Positions 31,259-40,700 of a stretch of 64,000 nt of DNA are shown piece after piece (within the stretch, counting starts at the first letter, position 1; each line of letters opens with the position of its first letter). Source of the DNA: JAEUPI01 sp963814435 (GTDB lineage: Bacteria > Pseudomonadota > Gammaproteobacteria > Burkholderiales > Burkholderiaceae_C); the NCBI GenBank assembly GCA_963814435.1, contig CAWFCV010000034.1, positions 124,001 through 188,000 on the forward strand, written 5' to 3'. The position numbers and the translations under genes are program-made. The notes beneath the pieces were generated by a model that ran no database searches, was not told the DNA's origin, and worked only from the letters and a program-made list of their open reading frames with translations.

Positions 31259-31381
31259 GTCAACGGCCCCACGGTGAATGGCACGACGCGGCAGGCGCAA
31301 GATGGTCATGTCGCGCGACCGACCGCAGCCGGCCCGGTGCTGACTTTGGCGGGCGTCTGCTTTGGATGGTGGTCAGTGCGG

Positions 31382-31612
31382 CGCGGCAGGCGGTACCCGG
31401 CAGGGGCTCATGCGTGGGCGGTCGGCCAAATGCGCCGACTGCACTGCGATGCTCGCCCTGGGGTCGCGCCGCGTAACTCACTGCGCTCACTGCGTTCGCT
31501 GCGTTCGAGCAAACGCGGCGAGTCAGTTCTGGATGCGCGCTGCGCGCGCCGACCCCAGCGCTGCGCTTCTCGTCGCCCCCGAAATCGCCCCCGCCGGGGA
31601 CCACCTGCCGCG
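31382..31612 (+). repeat. ~230-bp unit with ~25-bp terminal inverted repeats (element copy A, core)
   Basis: The left end (about 31382-31407, containing GGCGGTACCCGGCAGGGGC) is an imperfect inverted repeat of the right end (31587-31612, containing GCCCCCGCCGGGGACC). The interior has a tandem-like stretch of CTCACTGCG/TTCGCTGCG near 31468-31500 and GGCGAGTCAG. The same unit occurs in reverse orientation at 55555-55790 with clear similarity along its length. There is no transposase and no plausible coding region, so it resembles a MITE-like or BIME-like repeat. Confidence 0.8.
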
Positions 31613-32100
31613 ATGCACCGCACCGGCGCTGCACAGAGGTGCTGCTGCGCGCTCGGTGTTCCACGCGAAGCCGCGGTCGTGGGTTGTGGGGTCCGGGCGC
31701 GAATTGCGGCGACGAGCAGCGCAGCACGAGCAGGGGGCGAGTGTGGACGAGCAAGAGTGCCTGCGCACTCTTGCTCGCCTCAGGAGCCGGCCGGGCCTGC
31801 AGGCCCGGCCGTGGACGTCTGGCGCACAAGCGCCAGACCGGCGAGAACCCGTGAGGCGGCGCCGCGTGCAGCGGCGCGGCGGCGGGATCGCAGCCGCCCT
31901 GCTCGGGCGAGCAGCGCAGTGCACCCCGGCCTTCGGGCCGGGGCGCCGCAGGCCGAGCGCCCGGGCCACACAGCCCGCGGCCGCGGCGCAGCGCGGGCCG
32001 GCCATTGCATGCCGCTTGAAAGCGGTCGCCAGGAGTCAGCAACGGGCCGCGACCCGACCGCCAGGACTTCGCGATGCGCCGCCTGATGCGCGAGCGCGAG
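31613..32100 (+). repeat. Hairpin-rich flank of element copy A
   Basis: This stretch without genes holds a series of strong inverted repeats. The main one has arms CGAGCAAGAGTGC (31748-31760) and GCACTCTTGCTCG (31765-31777) around CTGC. Next come a GGCCGGGCCT/AGGCCCGGCC palindrome (about 31791-31812), arms GTCTGGCGC/GCGCCAGAC near 31816-31840, CTGCTCG/CGAGCAG near 31900-31915, and CCCCGGCC-TTCG-GGCCGGGG (31924-31943), a C(UUCG)G tetraloop if transcribed. The first hairpin has a counterpart at 55290-55319 with one compensatory pair change. Codon-like open frames here are low complexity and not supported as genes. Confidence 0.72.
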
Positions 32101-32139
32101 CTCATGTCGGCATGAGCAGTGAGGCCAGGGCGCTGCATC

Positions 32140-32649
32140 CTAGTGCGACGCTCCGCCGGCGCCCTCGTTGTGCGCACCGCTCGCGATCGCGAGCACTCGC
32201 GGCAGGTTCATCAACTCGGCAATGATGATCAGCGTGGCACTGATCGGCACCACCGACTGAATCCATGCGACCGAAATCGCCGGCAGGCTGACCAGGTGAT
32301 CGGTTTCGAGCACACCGAGCACCTCGTACCCGGTCCAGCCCACGAGCACGAAGAACGCGATCACCAGCACTTCGACCAGGAGCCTGGCCAGTTGGCGCGG
32401 GCCCGGCGGCAGCAGTGCCACCAGTTCCGGGCAGCCGATGTGCGCGCGCTTGGCCGAGGCCAGCGCCGAGCCGTAGAAGGTGAGCCACGCCAGCAGGATC
32501 GAGGCGACCTCGTCGTACCAGACGAGCGAGTAGCCGACGCTGCGAAACACCACGCCGGCCGTCACCTCGAGCGCCAGGATGGCCATCAGCGCGATGACCA
32601 GCCACTCCAGCGCCTGTTCGTAGCGCTGGCGGAAACCGCCGGGGCGCAT
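32140..32649 (-). CDS. TRAP transporter small permease (DctQ-type)
   Basis: This is a 169-residue four-helix membrane protein, the small permease of the TRAP carboxylate transporter. Conserved segments are LEVTAGVVFRSVGYSLVWYDEVAS (given in part: VVFRSVGYSLVWYDE), WLTFYGSALASAKRAHIGC and VVPISATLIIIAELMNLPRV. The ATG lies 5 bp after the DctP stop, as expected in a dctPQM operon. The DctM gene is displaced by the intergenic repeat. Confidence 0.9.
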   Translation of the reverse strand: MRPGGFRQRYEQALEWLVIALMAILALEVTAGVVFRSVGYSLVWYDEVASILLAWLTFYGSALASAKRAHIGCPELVALLPPGPRQLARLLVEVLVIAFFVLVGWTGYEVLGVLETDHLVSLPAISVAWIQSVVPISATLIIIAELMNLPRVLAIASGAHNEGAGGASH

Positions 32650-32654
32650 CGGGC

Positions 32655-33635
32655 CTAGTTCCCCAGCGCGATCGCGCGGTCGATGATCTCCTTGGCGCTC
32701 GGCACCTCCTTGGCGAACTCGTCATACACCACCTTCGATGCGGCGATGAAGGCGTCCTTATTGGGCGTGTTCACCTGCATGCCGGCGGCCTTCAACTTGC
32801 CGAGCAGATCGTTGTCGTCCCTTTCGGCAGCGGCGTAGACGAAGGCCTGCGTCTCCTTGGCGGTGTCCTCGAGGATCTTGCGCACGTCGTCCGGCAGCGC
32901 GGCCCACTTCTTCGCGCCGACGGTGGCATAGGCCGGCGTGTACACGTGGCCGGTGAGCGAGAGGTACTTCTGCACCTCCTGGAACTTGGCGCTGTGGATC
33001 TGCGTGAACGGGTTCTCCTGACCGTCCATCACACCGGTCTGCAGTGCGGTGAAGACCTCGGAGAACTTCATCGGCGACGGGTTGGCGCCGTAGGCCTGGA
33101 ACATCTTCACCCGCCACTTGCCCTCGGGCACGCGCAGCTTGATGCCCTGCAGGTCGGCCGGCGTGTTGATCGGGCGCTTGGAGTTGGTGATGTGGCGGTA
33201 GCCGTTCTCCCACACCGCGAGGATCTTCAGGCCCTTCTTCTCCGCGTCGGGTGCCATCTTCGACCAGAACACCTCGCGCTCGATGCGGCCCATGTGCGCG
33301 CGGTCCTTCACCAGGTAGGGCATCTCGAAGACGCCGAACACGTCGGACTCCGACGACATCACGGTCGACGGCAGCGCGATGTCCACCGTGCCGAGCTTGA
33401 GCTTCTGCAGCAGCTCCTTGTCGCCGCCGAGCTGGCTGGAGCCGAAGACCACCACCTTGGCCTTGGCGCCGAGCTTGGCGTTGGCGCGGCGGGCGAACTC
33501 CTCGGCCGAATTGGCAAACAGCGAGTTGGGCTCGCCGACATGGCCGAACTTGATTTCAATCTGGGCCCAGGCCGGCGCGGCGGCGCTGCTGATCAGTGCG
33601 ATCAACGCGGCGTTGATGGCGTGGCGAGTGTTCAT
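32655..33635 (-). CDS. TRAP transporter substrate-binding protein (DctP-type)
   Basis: This is a 326-residue periplasmic binding protein. A signal peptide (about 1-25, ending APAWAQ) precedes IEIKFGHVGEPNSLF. Family hallmarks include SSQLGGDKELLQKLKLGTVD, IKLRVPEGKWRVKMFQAYGA with the arginine that pairs with the ligand carboxylate, and FTALQTGVMDGQENPFTQI. It delivers a carboxylic acid to DctQM. Start ATG 33635 (MNTRHAINAALIAL) is favoured over an upstream extension. Confidence 0.93.
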   Translation of the reverse strand: MNTRHAINAALIALISSAAAPAWAQIEIKFGHVGEPNSLFANSAEEFARRANAKLGAKAKVVVFGSSQLGGDKELLQKLKLGTVDIALPSTVMSSESDVFGVFEMPYLVKDRAHMGRIEREVFWSKMAPDAEKKGLKILAVWENGYRHITNSKRPINTPADLQGIKLRVPEGKWRVKMFQAYGANPSPMKFSEVFTALQTGVMDGQENPFTQIHSAKFQEVQKYLSLTGHVYTPAYATVGAKKWAALPDDVRKILEDTAKETQAFVYAAAERDDNDLLGKLKAAGMQVNTPNKDAFIAASKVVYDEFAKEVPSAKEIIDRAIALGN

Positions 33636-33733
33636 GCAACGTCTCCGACTGAGTGCTCCGCCGATGATGACGGATCGCAACTTGATCGGTCTCAGGTCTA
33701 GTACCTAACCCTGTGGGCGGCCTGCGCCGCCGA

Positions 33734-34546
33734 TCAGTTCGCCCGCTCGGGCGGTGCCGCACCGGGCCGCAGGTAGACCAGCCAGTACACCAGTGCCACC
33801 AGCACGCTGCCGCCGACGATGTTGCCCGCGATCACCGGCACCAGGTTGCGCAGCAGGTCGCCGGCGCCCAGTGGCGCGCCGAGCAACGTGGCCAGCGGGA
33901 AGAAGTACATGTTGGCGATCGAGTGTTCGAAGCCGGCGGCCACGAAGGCGGTGATCGGGAACACGATGGCCAGCACCTTGTCGGTCACGCTGCGCCCGGA
34001 CAGCGCCATCCACACCGCCATGCACACCAGCACGTTGCACAGCACGCCACGAAAGAACAGCTCGCCCCACGGCAATTGCGATTTGACGGTGGCGATGCGA
34101 ATCGCCGCGCGGCCCACCGCGCCATCGTTCAGCGCCGCATGGCCCGACAGCCACACCAGCACCGCCAGCCCGACCGCGCCGACGAAGTTGGCCACGCACA
34201 CCAGCGCCCAGTTGACGAGCACCTCGCGCGTGCTGACGCGGCGGCTGGCCCAGGCCATGGCGAGCAGGTTGTTGCCGGTGAAGAGTTCCGCGCCGGCCAC
34301 GGTGACCAGGATCAGTCCGAGCGCGAACGCCAGGCCGCCCAGCAGCCGCGACGCAGCGAAGCCGAGCGTGGTGTCGCTCGCCACCAGCGTGAACATCAAC
34401 GCGCCCAGGCCGATGAACGCGCCGGCCAGCACACCCAGCAGCATCAACGTGAGCAGGGGCAGCCGCGCCTTGCGGACGCCGACCTCGCTGACGCGGGTCG
34501 CGATCTCCTTCGGCGCATAGGCGTCCAGGCCGAAGATCTCAGCCAT
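33734..34546 (-). CDS. Formate/nitrite transporter (FNT) family channel
   Basis: This is a 270-residue FNT-family pentameric channel for formate, nitrite or related small anions. The signatures are GAELFTGNNLLAMAWAS (canonical ELFTGN), FEHSIANMYFFPLATLLG (the H-S-N-M pore region) and FFRGVLCNVLVCMAVWM. Six helices are evident. It is 98 bp upstream (in its own direction, downstream of its stop) of the dctP start and divergent from the glucan synthase gene. A link to the formate-dehydrogenase-like enzyme at 16384 is possible but unproven. Confidence 0.9.
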   Translation of the reverse strand: MAEIFGLDAYAPKEIATRVSEVGVRKARLPLLTLMLLGVLAGAFIGLGALMFTLVASDTTLGFAASRLLGGLAFALGLILVTVAGAELFTGNNLLAMAWASRRVSTREVLVNWALVCVANFVGAVGLAVLVWLSGHAALNDGAVGRAAIRIATVKSQLPWGELFFRGVLCNVLVCMAVWMALSGRSVTDKVLAIVFPITAFVAAGFEHSIANMYFFPLATLLGAPLGAGDLLRNLVPVIAGNIVGGSVLVALVYWLVYLRPGAAPPERAN

Positions 34547-34734
34547 CGTGCGCCGGCATCACCCGGGTTGTCTGCATCGGCTTCATGTTCGTGGACCGTT
34601 GGCGGTTGGCGTGAACGGCATTGTCCATGGTCCGGCATGCGGGCAAGTTCTGCCTGCATCCCCGCCTCTGTATACACTGTGTGCCGGCGGCCGACGGTCG
34701 CCTCACGACAGCCGTACCAACCCGCGGAGGATTC

Positions 34735-37700
34735 CTGAAGGCGACAAGCCGGCTTTGGACCTCTGTCCAGACACTGATCAGGCAACCCGGCCTGCTCAGC
34801 GCCACGCCGGGAGGGGCGGCGAGTACCGAAGAAGCACCGCTGCGCGCCGAGCTCTTTTCGGCCGACCAGATGGCTCAGCACGGCACGAGCCTGGCAGCGG
34901 CCCACGAGCTGACCGCCGCGCGCTGCGCGCGACCGTCTGCTGCCGCGGCTCGGCGTCGAACGAGAAAGTGCTGGTGGAGGTTTGCACGCTGCTCATGCGC
35001 AGCGCCGAGAAGCAGCGGCGCGTCACGCCCGCCGGCGAATGGCTGCTCGACAACTTCTACCTGATCGAAGAAGAGGTCCGCACCGCCAAGCGCCACCTGC
35101 CGCCCGGCTACAGCCGCGAGCTGCCGCGCCTGCGCGGCGGGCCCTCGGCCGGTCTGCCCCGCGTCTACGATCTCGCGCTGCAGGCGGTGGCCCACGGCGA
35201 CTGCCCGCGTCAGCCGCGGCACCTTGAGCCGTTTCGTCGCGTCGTACCAGACGTGTCAAGACGCTGCGGCTCGGCGAGCTGTGGGCGATGCCGATCATGC
35301 TGCGCCTGGCGCTGATCGAGAACCTGCGCCGCGTGGCGGTGCGGATCGCCGCCGGGCGCGACGAGCGCGAACCTGGCGCAACCTGTGGGCCGACCGGATG
35401 CTCGACGTGGCCGAGAAGGACCCGAAGGGGCTGATCCTGGTCGATTGCCGACATGGCGCGCTCGGACCCGCCGATGACCGAGCCCCTTCGTCGCCGAGCT
35501 GGCGCGCCGCCTGCAGGGCCGCAGCGCGGCGCTCGCGCTGCCGCTGACCTGGATCGAGCAGCGGCTGGCGGAAGCGAATCAGACCATCGAGCAGCTGGTG
35601 CAGATCGAGGCGCAGACCCAGGCCGCCGCGCAGGTCTCGGTGAGCAACAGCATCGGCAGCCTGCGGCATGCTGGCGGCGACGGACTGGCGCGAATTCGTC
35701 GAGACGCTGTCGATGGTCGAGCAGGCGCTGCGCGATGACCCCGCCGACGTCTATGCCGCGCATGGATTTCGCGACGCGCGACAGACTACCGCCATGCGGT
35801 CGAGCGATGGCCCGGATCAGCCCGCTGCCGGCGAAGTCGACGTGGCTCAGGGCCGCGGTGCAAGCTCGGCGGCGCGACGGCATCGCGGCGCGGCCGATCG
35901 CCGCGGCCCATCGCGCGCATGTCGGCTACTACCTGATCGGTGCCGGCCAGGCCGAACTGGAGCGCGTCGTGCAGGTGCGCCTGCCGCTGGTGGCAACGCG
36001 TGCGCCGCATCGCGGCGCGCCACCTGCTGCCGCTGTACGGCCGTTCCATCATGACGCTCACGCTGCTGCTGAGCGCTGGCGTGGTGATGTGGGCCTCCGG
36101 CGGGTTCGAGTCGGCGTTCGCGGCGCATCCCGCTCGGCGCTGGTGGTTGCTGCCGATCGCGCGCCGCGCTGCTGTTGGCGGCCAGCCAGCTGGCCGTGGC
36201 GCTGACCAACTGGGCGGCGGGCCTGCTCGCCATACCGCGGATGCTGCCGCGCATGGACTTCTCGCTCGGCATCGCGCCCGGGTCGCGGACGCTGGTGGTC
36301 GTGCCGACGATGCTCGGCAGCGAGCAGGGTATCGAAGACCTGGCCGAGCAACTGGAGGTGCGCTTTCTGGCCAACCGCGACCCGCAGCTGTACTTCGGCC
36401 TGCTGACCGACTTCCTCGACTCCACGCACGAGCGCCGCGCCAACGACGACGCGCTGGCGCGGCTGGCGCGCGAGAAGATCGAGGCGCTGAACCGCAAACA
36501 CGCTGCGCTGGCGAACGGCGCGCGCGGCGGCGACCGCTTCTTCCTGTTCCATCGCCCGCGCCGGTGGAACCCGCGCGAGCGCGTCTGGATGGGCTACGAG
36601 CGCAAGCGCGGCAAGCTCGCCGACCTGAACGCGCTGCTGCGCGGCAACGCCAGCGCCGGGCCTGGCGAGCGCTTCTCGGTGATCGTCGGCGACACGTCGC
36701 CATTGCGCGAGGTGCGCTACGTCATCACGCTGGACACCGACACCCAGCTGCCCCGCGACAGCGCCTGGCAGTTCGTCGCGACGATGGCGCACCCGCTGAA
36801 CCGCCCGCGCTTCGGCGGCGCGCCCGAGGCGCCGCGCGTGGTCGACGGCTACGGCATCCTGCAGCCGCGCGTCGGCGTCAGCCTGCCCAGCGCCAACCGC
36901 TCGCGCTACGCCCGCCTGGTCGGCGGCGATCCCGGCATCGACCCGTATACGCGGGCCGTGTCCGACGTCTACCAGGACCTGTTCGGCGAAGGCTCGTTCA
37001 TCGGCAAGGGCATCTACGACGTCGACGCGTTCGAGCATGTGCTGGGCGGTCGCCTGCTGGAAAACCGCATCCTCAGCCACGACCTGCTGGAAGGCTGCTA
37101 TGCGCGCTCCGGCTTGATCAGCGATGTGCAGCTGGTCGAGGAGACGCCCTCACGCTACGACGCCGATGTCAACCGTCGCCGGCGCTGGATCCGCGGCGAC
37201 TGGCAGATCATCGGCTGGCTGATGCCCAGACTGCAGGTTCCGGTCGCCGAAGTCGCCAGCGACGGGACCGGGCGCACGCGCGTCGTCAAGCTGAAGAATC
37301 CGCTGTCGGCGCTGTCGCGCTGGAAGATCGCCGACAACCTGCGGCGCAGCCTGATGCCCGCCGCGCTCACCGCGTTCTTCGTGCTCGGGTGGAGCGTGTT
37401 GCAGCCGCCCTGGGTGTGGACGGCGGCCGGGCTCGCGATCCTGTTCGTGCCGCCGCTCGTGGCCCTGCTGGTCAGCGTGCTGCGCAAGCCCGAGGAGCTG
37501 CGGCCCGGCCAGCACCTGCGCACCGTCGTGCCCGCGGCCTTGCGTCAGCTGGGGCAGGCCACGCTCAGCCTCGCATGCCTGCCCTACGAGGCGGCCTTCA
37601 GCCTCGGCGCCGTGACGCGCACGCTCTGGCGACTGTGGTTCACGCGACGCCACCTGCTCGAGTGGCAGCCGTCGTCCGAAGCGGCCCGCCACGTCGAGGC

Positions 37701-40700
37701 CGAGGGCCCGATGGAGCTGTTGCGCACGCTGCAGCGGCTGTGGATCGCGCCAGCGCTGGCGCTGGTCACGTTCGTCGGCCTGGGCAGCTACCGTCCCGAG
37801 GCCCTGGCGGTGGCCGCGCCGGTGCTCGCGTTGTGGCTGCTGTCGCCGCTCATCGTCTGGTGGATCAGCCGGCCGCTGCAGCGGCGGCGGCCCGCGCTCG
37901 ACGCCGAGCAGACGCTGTTGCTGCGCCTGCTGAGCCGCCGCACCTGGGCGTTCTTCGAGACTTTCGTCGGACGCGAAGACAACTTCCTGCCGCCCGACAA
38001 CATGCAGGAGCATCCGGTCGAGCGCATCGCGCACCGCACCTCGCCCACCAACATCGGCCTGGCGCTGCTGTCCAACCTGGCGGCCTACGACTTCGGCTAC
38101 ATCACGGTCGGCCAGTTGATCGAGCGCACCGAGGCCACGCTGGACACGATGCAGCGGCTGGACCGGCATCAGGGCCACTTCTTCAACTGGTACGACACGC
38201 AGACGCTGCAGCCGCTGCGCCCGTGCTATGTCTCCACCGTCGACAGCGGCAACCTGGCCGGCCACCTGCTGACGCTGCGCGCCGGCCTGACCGCGCTGGC
38301 CGACGAGCTGCCGCAGATGGCGCGGCTGTTCGGCGGCCTGCGCGACACGCTGCGCCTGCTGCAGATGGCCACCCCAGGCGACCCGCCGGCAAGCCCGCTG
38401 AGCCGCTTCGCACTGCTGTTGAACGAAGCGCTGGCGCAGCCGCCGCAGTCGCCGCAGGCGTTGTACCGGGCGTTCGACGCGCTGGACCGCGCGGCCACCG
38501 AGGTGGTGGCGGCAGTGGCCACCGTGTCGCGCGACGGCCCGGGGCCAGGCAGCGACGACGACGCCGACGCGACGGCGCTGGCCGAATCGCGCCGCTGGGC
38601 GCAGGCCCTGCGCGCCCAATGCAGTGCCGCGGTGGCTGAGTTGAGGCTGCTCGCGCCCGGCGCCAGCCTGCACGGCGATGCGGTGGCCTGGGAGATTCCC
38701 GCGCTGATGGAGCGCAGCGCCGCGCTGCGTCGCCTGGCCGACGAGGCCGGCGGCATGGCGCGGATGGACTACGGCTTCCTCTACGACCCTTCGCGTTGCC
38801 TGATGTCGATCGGCTACAACGTCGACGAGCATCGCCTCGATTCGGGCTACTACGACCTGCTGGCCTCCGAGGTGCGCCTGGCGGCCTTCACGACGATCGC
38901 GCAGGGCCTGCTGCCGCAGACGAGCTGGTTCGCGCTCGGCCGCCTGCTCACCACGGTGGATGGCGACGCGATCCTGCTGTCGTGGAGCGGCTCGATGTTC
39001 GAGTACCTGATGCCGATGCTGGTGATGCCGAGCTACGAGAACACGCTGCTCGACCGGACCATGCATGCGGCCGTCGAGCGCCAGATCGTCTACGGGCGCC
39101 AGCGTGGCGTGCCCTGGGGCATGTCCGAATCGGGCTACAACGCCACCGACGCGCACCTGAACTACCAATACCGCGCCTTCGGCGTGCCCGGCCTCGGCCT
39201 GAAGCGCGGGCTGGCCGAAGATCTGGTGGTGGCGCCGTACGCCACGGTCATGGCACTGATGGTGAAGCCGCAGGCCGCCTGCCAGAACCTGCAGCGCCTG
39301 GCCGAAGTCGGCCTGGCCGGCACCTTCGGCTACTACGAGGCGGTCGACTACACGCCCGCGCGGCTGCCGCGCGGCCAGACGGGCGCCATCGTGCGCTCGT
39401 ACATGGCGCACCACCAAGGCATGAGCCTGCTGTCGCTGGCCTACGTGCTGCTCGACCAGCCGATGCAGCGCCGGTTCGCGTCCGACGCCGAGCTGCAGGC
39501 CACGCTGCTGCTGCTGCAGGAGCGCGTTCCCAAGGTCGTGGCCTTCCATCCGCACACCGCCGACCGTGCCGAGATGCGCGTCGATTTCGGCGCCGCCGAG
39601 ACGCCGTCGCGTCTGATCACCACCGCCGACACCCCGGCGCCCGAAGTGCAGCTGCTGTCGAACGGCCGCTACCACGTGATGTTGACCAACTCCGGCGCCG
39701 GCGTCAGCCGCTGGAAGGACCTGGCGGTCACGCGTTGGCGCGAGGACCCCACCTGCGACGAGTGGGGCAGCTTCTGCTACCTGCGCGACACCGAGACCGG
39801 CACCTACTGGTCGACCACCCACCAGCCGACGCAGTGGAAGCCCGATTCCTATGAGGCGATCTTCTCCGAAGGCCGCGCCGAGTTCCGCCGCCGCGACCAG
39901 GGCATCGACGCCTACACCGAGATCGTCGTGTCGCCGGAAGACGACATCGAACTGCGGCGCCTGCGCATCACCAACTTGGGCCGCACGCGGCGCAGTGTCG
40001 AGGTGACCAGCTACGCAGAGGTGGTGATCGCGCCCGCGGCGGCCGATGCGCAGCACCCGGCGTTCAGCAAGCTGTTCGTGCAGACGGAAGTGCTGGCCGA
40101 ACCGGCGGCGCTGCTGTGCACACGCCGGCCGCGATCGGCCGACGAACGCCCGCCGTACCTGCTGCATCTGATGGCGGTGCACGGTGCCAGGGCCGGCGCC
40201 GTGTCGCATGAGACCGATCGCTCGCGTTTCATCGGCCGCGGTCGCAGCCTGCATGCGCCGCAGGCGCTGCGCCAATCGGGCGCGCTGTCGGGCAGCGCAG
40301 GCTCGGTGCTGGATCCAGTGGCCGCGACCCGGCGCGTCATCACGCTGGAGGCCGGCCAGACCGCCACCGTCGACATCGTCTACGGCATGGCCGACACCAG
40401 GGAGGCCTGCGTCGCGCTGGCGCACAAGTATGTCGACCGGCGTCTGGCGGACCGGGTGTTCGAGCTGGCTTGGACCCACAGCCACGTCGTGCTGCGCCAG
40501 ATCAACGCCAGCGAGGCCGATTCGCAGCTCTACGCGCGGCTGGCCGGCGCCATCGTCTACTCACAGCCGGTCCTGCGCGCCAACGCCAACATGCTGCTGC
40601 GCAACCACCGCAGTCAGTCGGGGCTGTGGGGCTACGCCATCTCGGGCGACCTGCCGATCGTGCTGCTGCAGGTCAGCGATGCCGCCAACATCGACCTGGT

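Noticed and set aside
31382..31612. An insertion sequence
   Set aside because: Terminal inverted repeats are present, but there is no transposase and no convincing target-site duplication, so it is annotated only as a MITE- or BIME-like repeat.
31260..32177. A 305-codon minus-strand frame across the intergenic element
   Set aside because: It runs through inverted repeats, has low complexity and no start signal, and its copy-B counterpart differs greatly in reading frame. It is treated as non-coding.
37150..40485. A 1,111-codon minus-strand open frame inside the glucan synthase gene
   Set aside because: The sense strand carries clear cyclic-glucan synthase motifs throughout; the antisense text has none.
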